Shown here piece by piece: positions 55,904 to 63,167 of a DNA stretch of 64,000 nucleotides; positions within the stretch are counted from its first letter, which is position 1; each line of letters begins with the position of its first letter. Made by a program: the position numbers and the translations under genes. The notes below the pieces were generated by a model. The model saw only the letters and a program-made list of their open reading frames with translations, was not told where the DNA came from and did no database searches. This DNA comes from Prochlorococcus sp. AG-355-P18. GTDB lineage: Bacteria; Cyanobacteriota; Cyanobacteriia; PCC-6307; Cyanobiaceae. The stretch spans positions 108,086-172,085 of the forward strand of contig QCER01000001.1 in NCBI GenBank assembly GCA_003280515.1, read 5' to 3'.

Positions 55904-58900
55904 ATGGAATCTTTCAGAACCTATCTAAATAGAAATGAAAAACCATTAATTATTTTTGACGGAGGTACTGGAACATCTTTTCAGAACTTAAATCTTACTG
56001 CGGATGACTTTGGAGGAAAAGAATTAGAGGGATGTAATGAAAACCTTGTTTTATCATCACCAGAGGTAGTTGAGAAGGTTCATAATTCATTTTTAGAAGC
56101 AGGTTGTCATGTTATAGAAACTAATACATTTGGAGCCTCATCAATAGTTCTTGATGAATATGATATTGCGGATAAGGCTTATAAGATAAATAAAAATGCG
56201 GCATTAATAGCAAAAAAAGCTGCTGCCAAATACTCATCAGTTGATAAACCAAGGTTTGTAGCAGGTTCAATTGGGCCAACAACTAAATTACCCACCTTAG
56301 GACATATAGATTTTGATGAATTAAAGCAATCATATAAAGAACAAATTTATGGTCTTATAGATGGAGGAGTTGATCTTCTTTTAATTGAAACTTGTCAGGA
56401 TGTTTTACAAATTAAATCTGCCTTATTAGCATCAAAAGAAATTCTTGAAAATAAAAATATTGATATACCTTTAATGGTATCTATAACAATGGAAACAACA
56501 GGTACTATGCTTGTTGGATCTGATATTGCTTCTGCATTGACAATATTAGAGCCATTTAATATAGATATCCTTGGACTTAATTGTGCAACTGGTCCAGAGC
56601 AAATGAAGGAACATATTAAATATTTGTCTGAAAATTCTCCCTTCGCTATAAGCTGTATTCCCAATGCAGGTCTTCCTGAAAATATTGGTGGTGTAGCTCA
56701 CTATAGATTAAAGCCAATAGAATTGAAGATGCAGTTAATGAATTTTATATATGACTTTAATGTTCAATTAATAGGTGGATGTTGTGGGACAACACCTGAA
56801 CATATAAAATACCTATCTTCAATAATCGATGAAATTAAAGATAATGAAAGGACTAACAACAATGGTAAGAAAAATTCAAGCAGTTTTATTCCATCTGCCT
56901 CATCAATATATAACTCTGTGCCATATAAACAAGACAATTCAATTTTGATAGTAGGAGAAAGATTAAATGCAAGTGGATCGAAAAAGGTAAGGGAGTTATT
57001 AAATAACGACGATTGGGATGGCTTAGTTGCAATTGCCAAGCAACAACAAAAAGAAAATGCTCACGTTCTTGATGTAAATGTCGATTATGTAGGCAGAGAC
57101 GGAGTGAAAGATATGAAAGAAATAACTTCAAGACTAGTTACCAATATAAATTTACCATTAATGATTGACTCTACAGATGCTGACAAAATGGAAAGTGGAT
57201 TAAAGTCAGCTGGTGGTAAATGTATTATAAATTCAACCAATTACGAAGATGGCAATGAAAGGTTTGATCAAGTTTTAAATTTAGCCTTAGGGTATGGTTC
57301 AGGTCTTGTTATCGGAACAATTGATGAAGATGGAATGGCAAGGAATTCAGAAAAAAAATATAAGATTGTCAAACGAGCGATTAATAGAACAAGAGAATGT
57401 GGTTTGTCAGATTATGAGCTATTTTTTGATCCATTAGCTCTGCCAATATCTACAGGGATAGAAGAAGATAGATTAAATGCTAAAGAAACTATTAGTGCCA
57501 TATTAAAAATTCGTGAAAATTTCCCAGATATTCATATCATACTTGGGATATCAAACATTAGTTTTGGTCTTTCACCATTATCAAGAATTAATTTAAATTC
57601 AATATTTTTAGATGAATGTATTAAAGCAGGATTAGATTCTGCTATTATCGCACCAAATAAAATTTTGCCATTATCAAAAATTTCTGAAGAAACTAAAAAG
57701 CTTTGCTTAGATTTGATTTATGATAAAAGAGAATTTGAAGATGATATTTGTATTTATGATCCATTAGTTGAATTAACAAAGGCTTTTCAAGATTTATCTA
57801 TTCAAGATTTCAAAAAAGCATCTTCAGACAATAAAAACCTAACTCTTGAAGAAAGTCTGAAAAATCATATTATTGATGGAGAAAAAATAGGATTAGAGGA
57901 TCAATTAAATAAAGCGTTAAAAAGATATAAACCTCTTGAAATAATTAATACCTTTTTACTAGATGGGATGAAAGTTGTAGGAGATTTATTTGGCTCAGGT
58001 CAAATGCAATTGCCATTTGTACTCCAATCCGCTGAAACAATGAAATTTGCTGTTTCAATTTTAGAACCATATATGGAAACTGTAGATGAAAACATATCAA
58101 ATGGAAAACTCTTAATTGCAACTGTCAAAGGCGATGTACATGATATTGGAAAAAATTTGGTAGATATAATACTTACAAATAATGGTTATGACGTAATAAA
58201 TCTAGGAATAAAGCAAGATGTTTCAGCAATTATAGATGCACAAAAAAAGCACAATGCAGATTGCATCGCTATGAGCGGATTACTTGTTAAATCAACTGCT
58301 TTTATGAAAGATAATTTAGAGGCTTTTAACAATGAAAATATTAGTGTCCCAGTAATATTAGGAGGCGCAGCCTTAACCCCAAAATTTGTAAATGAGGACT
58401 GCAGCAAAATATATAAAGGGAAAATTTTGTACGGAAAAGATGCGTTCACTGATCTTAAATTTATGAATGAATATATGGAAAATAAGAAAAAGGGTAATTG
58501 GTCAAATACAGAAGGTTTCATTAACAATGAGGGTATAAATATTAATTTAGCCTCATCAAAATCCAACCCTCAAGATGTTAAAAAATCAATATCAATACAT
58601 ACCGAGACTACCAAATTAAATTTAAAAGAAAATTTGATAAGATCTAAATTTATAAATGAAGAAGATCCAATTCAAGCCCCTTTCTTGGGAACGAAAGTCT
58701 TGAAAGATGTTGATATAGATTTAAATAAGTTAATATTCTATTTAGATACAAAAGCTCTTTTTAGCGGGCAATGGCAAATAAAAAAAGGAAAAAACCAAAG
58801 CGTAGATGAATACAATAACTATTTAGATTCATATGCTAAACCATTGTTAGATAAATGGTTAGAGATAATTATAGAGAAAAAACTTATATCACCCAAAGCA

Positions 58901-59470
58901 GTTTATGGATATTTCAGATGCGGGAGAAAAGATAATAGTATTTTCTTATTTGATGAGAAATCATTAAATAAAATTTCCCAATTTAATTTTCCACGACAAA
59001 AATCTGGGAATAATTTATGCATAGCTGATTTTTATTGTGATTTGAAAAATGATAAACCGATAGATATATTTCCTATGCAGGCAGTAACCATGGGCGATAT
59101 TGCTAGTGAATATTCTCAAAAATTATTTAAAGAAGATAAATATAGCGATTATTTGTTATTCCATGGACTTACGGTGCAATTAGCAGAAGCTCTAGCTGAG
59201 TATGTCCATGCATTAATTCGTATTGAATGTGGTTTTAGGTCTGAAGAACCAACTAAAAATAGAGAAATACTAGCTCAAAAATATAGGGGAGCTAGATATT
59301 CTTTTGGTTATCCGGCATGTCCAAAAGTATCTGATTCAAACATACAATTATCATTGTTGGATGCAAAAAGAATAAACTTGACCATAGATGAATCTGAACA
59401 ACTTCATCCAGAACAAAGTACTACAGCTATCATTTCACTACACTCAAAAGCTAAATATTTCAGTGCTTAA
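55904..59470 (+). CDS. metH: Cobalamin-dependent methionine synthase
   Basis: 1188 residues, full modular enzyme. The homocysteine domain (about 1-320) ends with the zinc-binding GGCCGTTPEHI at 291-301; the methyltetrahydrofolate domain follows (about 345-600) with VGERLNASGSKKVREL and VLDVNVDYVGRDG; the B12 domain has DVHDIGKNLVDII at about 744-756, the cobalt-ligand histidine motif; and the activation domain (about 900-1188) has RGARYSFGYPACP. Makes methionine using methyltetrahydrofolate. It needs cobalamin, for which cobN is encoded 1 kb away. Probably in one operon with ilvE. Confidence 0.97.
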   Translation: MESFRTYLNRNEKPLIIFDGGTGTSFQNLNLTADDFGGKELEGCNENLVLSSPEVVEKVHNSFLEAGCHVIETNTFGASSIVLDEYDIADKAYKINKNAALIAKKAAAKYSSVDKPRFVAGSIGPTTKLPTLGHIDFDELKQSYKEQIYGLIDGGVDLLLIETCQDVLQIKSALLASKEILENKNIDIPLMVSITMETTGTMLVGSDIASALTILEPFNIDILGLNCATGPEQMKEHIKYLSENSPFAISCIPNAGLPENIGGVAHYRLKPIELKMQLMNFIYDFNVQLIGGCCGTTPEHIKYLSSIIDEIKDNERTNNNGKKNSSSFIPSASSIYNSVPYKQDNSILIVGERLNASGSKKVRELLNNDDWDGLVAIAKQQQKENAHVLDVNVDYVGRDGVKDMKEITSRLVTNINLPLMIDSTDADKMESGLKSAGGKCIINSTNYEDGNERFDQVLNLALGYGSGLVIGTIDEDGMARNSEKKYKIVKRAINRTRECGLSDYELFFDPLALPISTGIEEDRLNAKETISAILKIRENFPDIHIILGISNISFGLSPLSRINLNSIFLDECIKAGLDSAIIAPNKILPLSKISEETKKLCLDLIYDKREFEDDICIYDPLVELTKAFQDLSIQDFKKASSDNKNLTLEESLKNHIIDGEKIGLEDQLNKALKRYKPLEIINTFLLDGMKVVGDLFGSGQMQLPFVLQSAETMKFAVSILEPYMETVDENISNGKLLIATVKGDVHDIGKNLVDIILTNNGYDVINLGIKQDVSAIIDAQKKHNADCIAMSGLLVKSTAFMKDNLEAFNNENISVPVILGGAALTPKFVNEDCSKIYKGKILYGKDAFTDLKFMNEYMENKKKGNWSNTEGFINNEGININLASSKSNPQDVKKSISIHTETTKLNLKENLIRSKFINEEDPIQAPFLGTKVLKDVDIDLNKLIFYLDTKALFSGQWQIKKGKNQSVDEYNNYLDSYAKPLLDKWLEIIIEKKLISPKAVYGYFRCGRKDNSIFLFDEKSLNKISQFNFPRQKSGNNLCIADFYCDLKNDKPIDIFPMQAVTMGDIASEYSQKLFKEDKYSDYLLFHGLTVQLAEALAEYVHALIRIECGFRSEEPTKNREILAQKYRGARYSFGYPACPKVSDSNIQLSLLDAKRINLTIDESEQLHPEQSTTAIISLHSKAKYFSA

Positions 59471-59478
59471 GCTAAAAT

Positions 59479-59697
59479 TTAGTTGTTTTCTAAGTATTCA
59501 ATAATTTCTTCCTGTAGTTCTTCCATCGTTTCATTATCACCCAGATCAAGTCCCTCACCCGCGGCATCCTGTGTTAACTCAAGATAATATGAAGCACCAT
59601 CACTAGATAAAAATTCTAATGCTGAAGTTTCATCACTATCTTTAAAAGCTTCATAAAGAGCTTTAAATGCAATGTTTTCAGTAAAGTCCCAATCCAT
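59479..59697 (-). CDS. Small acidic protein, 72 residues
   Basis: A strongly acidic soluble protein (MDWDFTENIAFKALYEAF, then EGLDLGDNETMEELQEEIIEYLENN split over the last part). No known domain. It resembles small conserved picocyanobacterial proteins but I cannot name it. It lies alone, convergent with metH, 8 bases after its stop. A perfect AGGAGGT is found 28 bases upstream of the ATG, too far for a usual ribosome site. Confidence 0.7.
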   Translation of the reverse strand: MDWDFTENIAFKALYEAFKDSDETSALEFLSSDGASYYLELTQDAAGEGLDLGDNETMEELQEEIIEYLENN

Positions 59698-59795
59698 AAT
59701 GAAAAAAACCTTATTAGAATTATTACCTCCTTACCCCCCATACTCGTCAACCTTTTTTAAAGAAATGTTGGTGTTTTATTATTATTAAAAAATCT

Positions 59796-60179
59796 ATGAC
59801 CATAAATAATCAAAATCAGTTAAATGTCCTTGGAGACGAAATTCAGATTTGTAGTTGCGCACCTATGACAGGGTGGTTCAGGGATGGATTTTGCAACTAT
59901 GACAAAAATGATGGAGGGAATCATTCCATATGTTGTGTAATGGATGATAATTTCCTGAGATATAGTAAATCACAAGGTAATGATTTAATAACTCCCATGC
60001 CTATTTATTCCTTCCCAGGACTAAAGGATGGTGATCATTGGTGTATTTGTCTTGATAGGTGGAAGCAAGCATTATTAGACGGTCTTGCACCAAAAGTCAT
60101 ATTAGAATCAACGAATATTGTTGTCTTAGAGTCAGTACCTCTAGAAAAATTGAAAGAATATCAATTTAATAAAAAGTAA
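59796..60179 (+). CDS. DUF2237 protein
   Basis: 127 residues. The conserved pattern is LNVLGDEIQICSCAPMTGWFRDGFC, split as ICSCAPMTGWFRDGFC, then HSICCVMDDNFLRYSKSQGN and DHWCICLDRWKQAL. These many cysteines and tryptophans identify DUF2237, a widespread family of unknown function. It is followed 48 bases later by the Ap4A phosphorylase gene in the same direction. Confidence 0.9.
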   Translation: MTINNQNQLNVLGDEIQICSCAPMTGWFRDGFCNYDKNDGGNHSICCVMDDNFLRYSKSQGNDLITPMPIYSFPGLKDGDHWCICLDRWKQALLDGLAPKVILESTNIVVLESVPLEKLKEYQFNKK

Positions 60180-60227
60180 TTACAAGTTTATTTTTTTTTT
60201 TAAAATGATAATGATAAATTTTTTTAA

Positions 60228-61058
60228 ATGAGTTTAGAAATATATTGGAAAAAAGCACTAGAACAAACTCGATTATCAATTGATGATGAATCATTATATC
60301 CCCTCAAAACTGATATTATTACAAGAGATTTATATGAAAAAGACGACTTCATAATTAGGAAACTCGATACTTCAAAATTTAATAAAAAAAAAATTTATGG
60401 TCCTAAGCAAAATCCATTTTGTCCTTGGGAAAAGATACTAGAAATTGATAAAATTGGTGACCATCATCAATTAATATTAAATAAGTACCCTGTACAAAAA
60501 GGTCATATTTTACTTATTACAAATAAATGGAAACCTCAAAATGGATGGTTAGATATTAAAGATTGGAGAGCGATCCAACAAGTTAATAAAGATACTAGTG
60601 GATTATGGTTTTTCAATAGTTCTCCAATTGCTGGAGCAAGTCAACCTCACAGGCATTTTCAACTTCTGCGTAGATCTAAAGGTGAGAAATCATGCCCTAG
60701 AGAAAAGTGGTTTTTAGAGATGAACTCGTATCAAAATCTAGAAAGTAAGCTTAAAAAAAGTATTATTGTATCCAAATTTAATTTTTTAGAAGACCCATCA
60801 TGTCTTTTTAAATTTTACTTAGAATTATGCAAGAAATTAGGACTTGGGGACCCTATTAGTGATAAGAAACCTAACTATCCTTACAATATTTTAATAACTA
60901 ATAAATGGATCGCTATTATAAAAAGGAAAAATGATCATATTCATGGTTTCAGTATTAACGGTTTAGGATTTGCAGGATATATTTTAGTAACTGAAAATTC
61001 AAATATTAATTATTTAAAGAAATTTGGCCCTGAAAAACTTCTAGAAAGTTTTGTTTGA
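60228..61058 (+). CDS. ATP adenylyltransferase (Ap4A phosphorylase)
   Basis: 276 residues. Degrades diadenosine tetraphosphate by phosphorolysis; the nucleotidyltransferase HIT-like histidine triad is in GASQPHRHFQLLRR (HxHxQ). KQNPFCPWEKILEI and HHQLILNKYPVQKGHILLI are also conserved. A role in controlling signal nucleotides is usual for the family. Ends in a convergent 59-residue gene, 3 bases between the stops. Confidence 0.9.
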   Translation: MSLEIYWKKALEQTRLSIDDESLYPLKTDIITRDLYEKDDFIIRKLDTSKFNKKKIYGPKQNPFCPWEKILEIDKIGDHHQLILNKYPVQKGHILLITNKWKPQNGWLDIKDWRAIQQVNKDTSGLWFFNSSPIAGASQPHRHFQLLRRSKGEKSCPREKWFLEMNSYQNLESKLKKSIIVSKFNFLEDPSCLFKFYLELCKKLGLGDPISDKKPNYPYNILITNKWIAIIKRKNDHIHGFSINGLGFAGYILVTENSNINYLKKFGPEKLLESFV

Positions 61059-61061
61059 ATA

Positions 61062-61241
61062 TTAGTTAGTTAATTCAACTTCCTTATCCCTGCTCATTTG
61101 ACTTTCAAGAACTTCTATAGAGGCTGTTACGGAGGCAATTTTACGTTCAAGTGAATCCTTAATATAATTGAGCATTTCTAACTTTTTACGTTGATAAAAA
61201 CTCTTTTTTTCTTTAGATGACTTGAGATAACAATTAAACAT
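61062..61241 (-). CDS. Small helical protein, 59 residues
   Basis: The frame has an ATG at 61241-61239 and a TAA at 61064-61062. The protein begins MFNCYLKSSKEKKSFYQRK, followed by a heptad-like helix (LEMLNYIKDSLERKIASVT, ASIEVLESQMSRDKEVE). It is strongly charged and looks like an amphipathic coiled coil. It resembles a conserved picocyanobacterial small protein of unknown function that I remember, unverified. No obvious ribosome site; it lies between the Ap4A phosphorylase and the ribbon-helix-helix gene. Confidence 0.7.
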   Translation of the reverse strand: MFNCYLKSSKEKKSFYQRKKLEMLNYIKDSLERKIASVTASIEVLESQMSRDKEVELTN

Positions 61242-61383
61242 TTTTACTTTATTATAAAAAGATACTTAATTGACTTGCGACATAAAAATTAATTAGTTTT
61301 AATTTAAAAACAATATTCCGTATGGACTTTCAATTTTTTTTGAATAAAATTAAATAAATTCCATACTATTCAAGAAAATATTA

Positions 61384-62394
61384 TTGAATATTCCTGAAAA
61401 TTCAAATACAAAAAGAATTTCAATTGATTTACCTGAGGAACTAATTTCTAGGTTTGATCAATTACGAAAAGATTGGGGATTTAGAGCAAGAGGGCCTGTA
61501 ATAGAAAAGATACTTAAAGAACTTCTTCATGAAGATGATTTACTACCTAAGAACCAACAGCAAGAAATAGATTTTAACGAAAATAATAATAATGAAAATT
61601 TAAATATTGATGAAGATACTGCATTGGTATTAATTAAATCAGACGTAATAAAAGAAGTTAATGAGATATCTTTGAATAAAAGATTTAAAAATAACAATCA
61701 ATATGAAGAAAAAGCCAACTCAAAAATAAGCCTTCCCAATTTTGTTGAAAAAAAAGTAAAGAATCTAAGAAGAAGTATTAATAGTGAAAAATTAAAGGAG
61801 AATATTAATGACATTCAAATTAATACAATTAAAGAAACTGAATTAATAAAATGTCGTATTGAGTTAATTAATCATTGGAAAACTTTATATGGATCAGTTC
61901 CTAATCATCATGTAGTAGAAGCTTCGATAGATTGGTTTGAAAGGGATATATGGCCAAATCTTGATGGAACTGAAAATCTACCCTTTACGTGGAGTGCAGC
62001 CAATAAATTAATGTCAGAATTATGCCCATTTTGGGTAAAAAAAAATCCAACCCTTGAAATTGTTTTATTAATGATTGGCGTTTTAGAAGACCCATTTGCT
62101 ACATCTGACCTGATAAATAGAATACCAACACTTATGAGAAGATTTGTAAGTAGATTTAAGCGAATTAATAGATCAAATTCATTTGAAACTTTGGACTCAA
62201 CAATGACAGTACATGGAGCACTAAAATTATTGAATTTATCAACATCCGCAGGATCCGCACATACGTTCCGTAAAATTAGGGAGGCTTATAAATCAATAGC
62301 CTTAGAGACGCATCCAGATGCTGGAGGATCAACAGATCAAATGAGAAAATTAAATGAAGCGTATCAATTGCTAAAAAATCTATATAGAAATTAG
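61384..62394 (+). CDS. Ribbon-helix-helix/J-domain fusion protein
   Basis: 336 residues from a TTG start; no ATG lies close by. The N terminus (about residues 8-55) has a CopG/Arc-like ribbon-helix-helix fold: strand KRISIDLP, helix EELISRFDQLRKDW and helix GPVIEKILKELLHE. A charged linker rich in Asn, Glu and Lys follows, then a helical middle domain (about 155-260). The C terminus is a degenerate but clear J domain with ALKLLNLS, HTFRKIREAYKSIALETHPD (HPD motif) and LNEAYQLLKNL. This suggests a DNA-binding protein that recruits an Hsp70. The repeat copy at 62403 starts 9 bases after its stop. Function unknown. Confidence 0.85.
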   Translation: MNIPENSNTKRISIDLPEELISRFDQLRKDWGFRARGPVIEKILKELLHEDDLLPKNQQQEIDFNENNNNENLNIDEDTALVLIKSDVIKEVNEISLNKRFKNNNQYEEKANSKISLPNFVEKKVKNLRRSINSEKLKENINDIQINTIKETELIKCRIELINHWKTLYGSVPNHHVVEASIDWFERDIWPNLDGTENLPFTWSAANKLMSELCPFWVKKNPTLEIVLLMIGVLEDPFATSDLINRIPTLMRRFVSRFKRINRSNSFETLDSTMTVHGALKLLNLSTSAGSAHTFRKIREAYKSIALETHPDAGGSTDQMRKLNEAYQLLKNLYRN

Positions 62395-62402
62395 TATACT
62401 AA

Positions 62403-62452
62403 TTCTCAAATAAGACTATTTATAAGTCTAATTAATAGTCTCATATAAGATA
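62403..62452 (+). repeat. 50-bp repeat copy 1 with AGTCT motif every 12 bp
   Basis: First of three 50-bp copies, beginning 9 bases after the fusion-gene stop. AGACT at 62413-62417, AGTCT at 62425-62429 and AGTCT at 62437-62441 are each separated by exactly 12 bases. By hand alignment it matches copy 2 at 40 of 50 positions and the inverted copy 3 at 41 of 50. The first pair of motifs forms a 5-bp inverted repeat with a 7-base spacer. Confidence 0.85.
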
Positions 62453-62580
62453 GATTTTAAATTTATAATTTCTATTTATCATCAATTATTTTTATTCAAA
62501 TTTATGGAAATAATAATTATGTATAAATGGAGTTTTAATAAATTATATTTTTAGAAAATAAAAATTTCATTGTATAGTAT

Positions 62581-62630
62581 TTCTTATATAAGACTAAATA
62601 TAAGTCTACTATCTAGTCTCATAATAGATA
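62581..62630 (+). repeat. 50-bp repeat copy 2 with AGTCT motif every 12 bp
   Basis: Second copy, same orientation as copy 1 and 178 bases from it. Motifs: AGACT 62591-62595, AGTCT 62603-62607 and AGTCT 62615-62619, again exactly 12 bases apart. Ends with an AGATA tail as in the other copies. Confidence 0.85.
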
Positions 62631-62813
62631 AATAAGATAAATTAATTTTCAATTTGGATAATCCATACCCAAACAGTTTATTACTTAGGAAAAATAAAAA
62701 ATGAATATTTAATCAATAGTCTATGTCCTTTAATTGTCCTAAAAAATAATTTGAGCTAGAAAGCCTTGCTATAAGGGACTTTTATTTTCTTCCGTACTGC
62801 CTTAAAGACAGTA

Positions 62814-63062
62814 CTACTTAGATTGAAGCTTCTCAATGGCAGTTTGCCTATCAATACTAGGGACATCACTTAATCCATTAGCATCAAACCAAGGGGCGCT
62901 AGCCCAATCAAAGCCTTCGCCAAAAGTATTATCTGGTGCAGTAATATACCAGTGACATGATGCATCTGGTATGTCGACAGCACATTTTGACCAATCATCT
63001 GACCACTGAGGGACTTGAACCCACAGCACTGAAGATAGAAGTAGTGATAGTAGATTAATCAT
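62814..63062 (-). CDS. Secreted Trp-rich small protein of higher G+C than its flanks
   Basis: 82 residues. A hydrophobic N-terminal signal-peptide-like stretch (MINLLSLLLSSVLWV) precedes a soluble part with six tryptophans in total (W14, W20, W24, W38, W53, W58) and two cysteines (C27 and C36, in KCAVDIPDASCHW) that could form a disulfide. I do not recognise the family. Hand counts of four 60-base lines give about 38-50% G+C, whereas the AT-rich sequence to its left has only about 10% and ordinary genes here look near 30%. This suggests acquisition from a higher-GC relative. It lies between repeat copies 2 and 3. Confidence 0.8.
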   Translation of the reverse strand: MINLLSLLLSSVLWVQVPQWSDDWSKCAVDIPDASCHWYITAPDNTFGEGFDWASAPWFDANGLSDVPSIDRQTAIEKLQSK

Positions 63063-63106
63063 GAACTTTATAATACAACATTAATTACTTTTATAGGATT
63101 ATTATT

Positions 63107-63156
63107 TATCTTATATAAGAATCATAAATAGACTAATTTATAGTCTTATTTGAGAT
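63107..63156 (-). repeat. 50-bp repeat copy 3, inverted
   Basis: Reverse-strand copy beginning 11 bases after the pheT stop. Forward motifs are AGAAT 63118-63122, AGACT 63130-63134 and AGTCT 63142-63146, each 12 bases apart; the outermost motif carries one substitution. Relative to the gene that ends beside it, the repeat has the same orientation as copy 1, so copies 1 and 3 form a bracket around the small secreted-protein gene. Confidence 0.85.
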
Positions 63157-63167
63157 TAGCAATACTT

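Larger units (their letters stand above)
62395..62813. other. 419-base AT-rich region without a gene
   Basis: No convincing coding frame is present on either strand. It holds two direct 50-bp repeat copies at 62403 and 62581 (see separate entries), a lone AGTCT at 62718-62722 and, at its right edge, an 8-bp hairpin (62794-62814) with one G-U pair that overlaps the stop codon of the 82-residue gene and lacks a T run, so it is not a classical terminator. The 60 bases after the first repeat contain very little G or C. Confidence 0.7.

Noticed and set aside
61318..61367. GTATGG and CCATAC inverted repeat upstream of the fusion gene
   Set aside because: Only 6 bases per arm with a long spacer, within chance expectation.
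62794..62814. Hairpin at the end of the 82-residue gene as a terminator
   Set aside because: The 8-bp stem has no T run on either strand.
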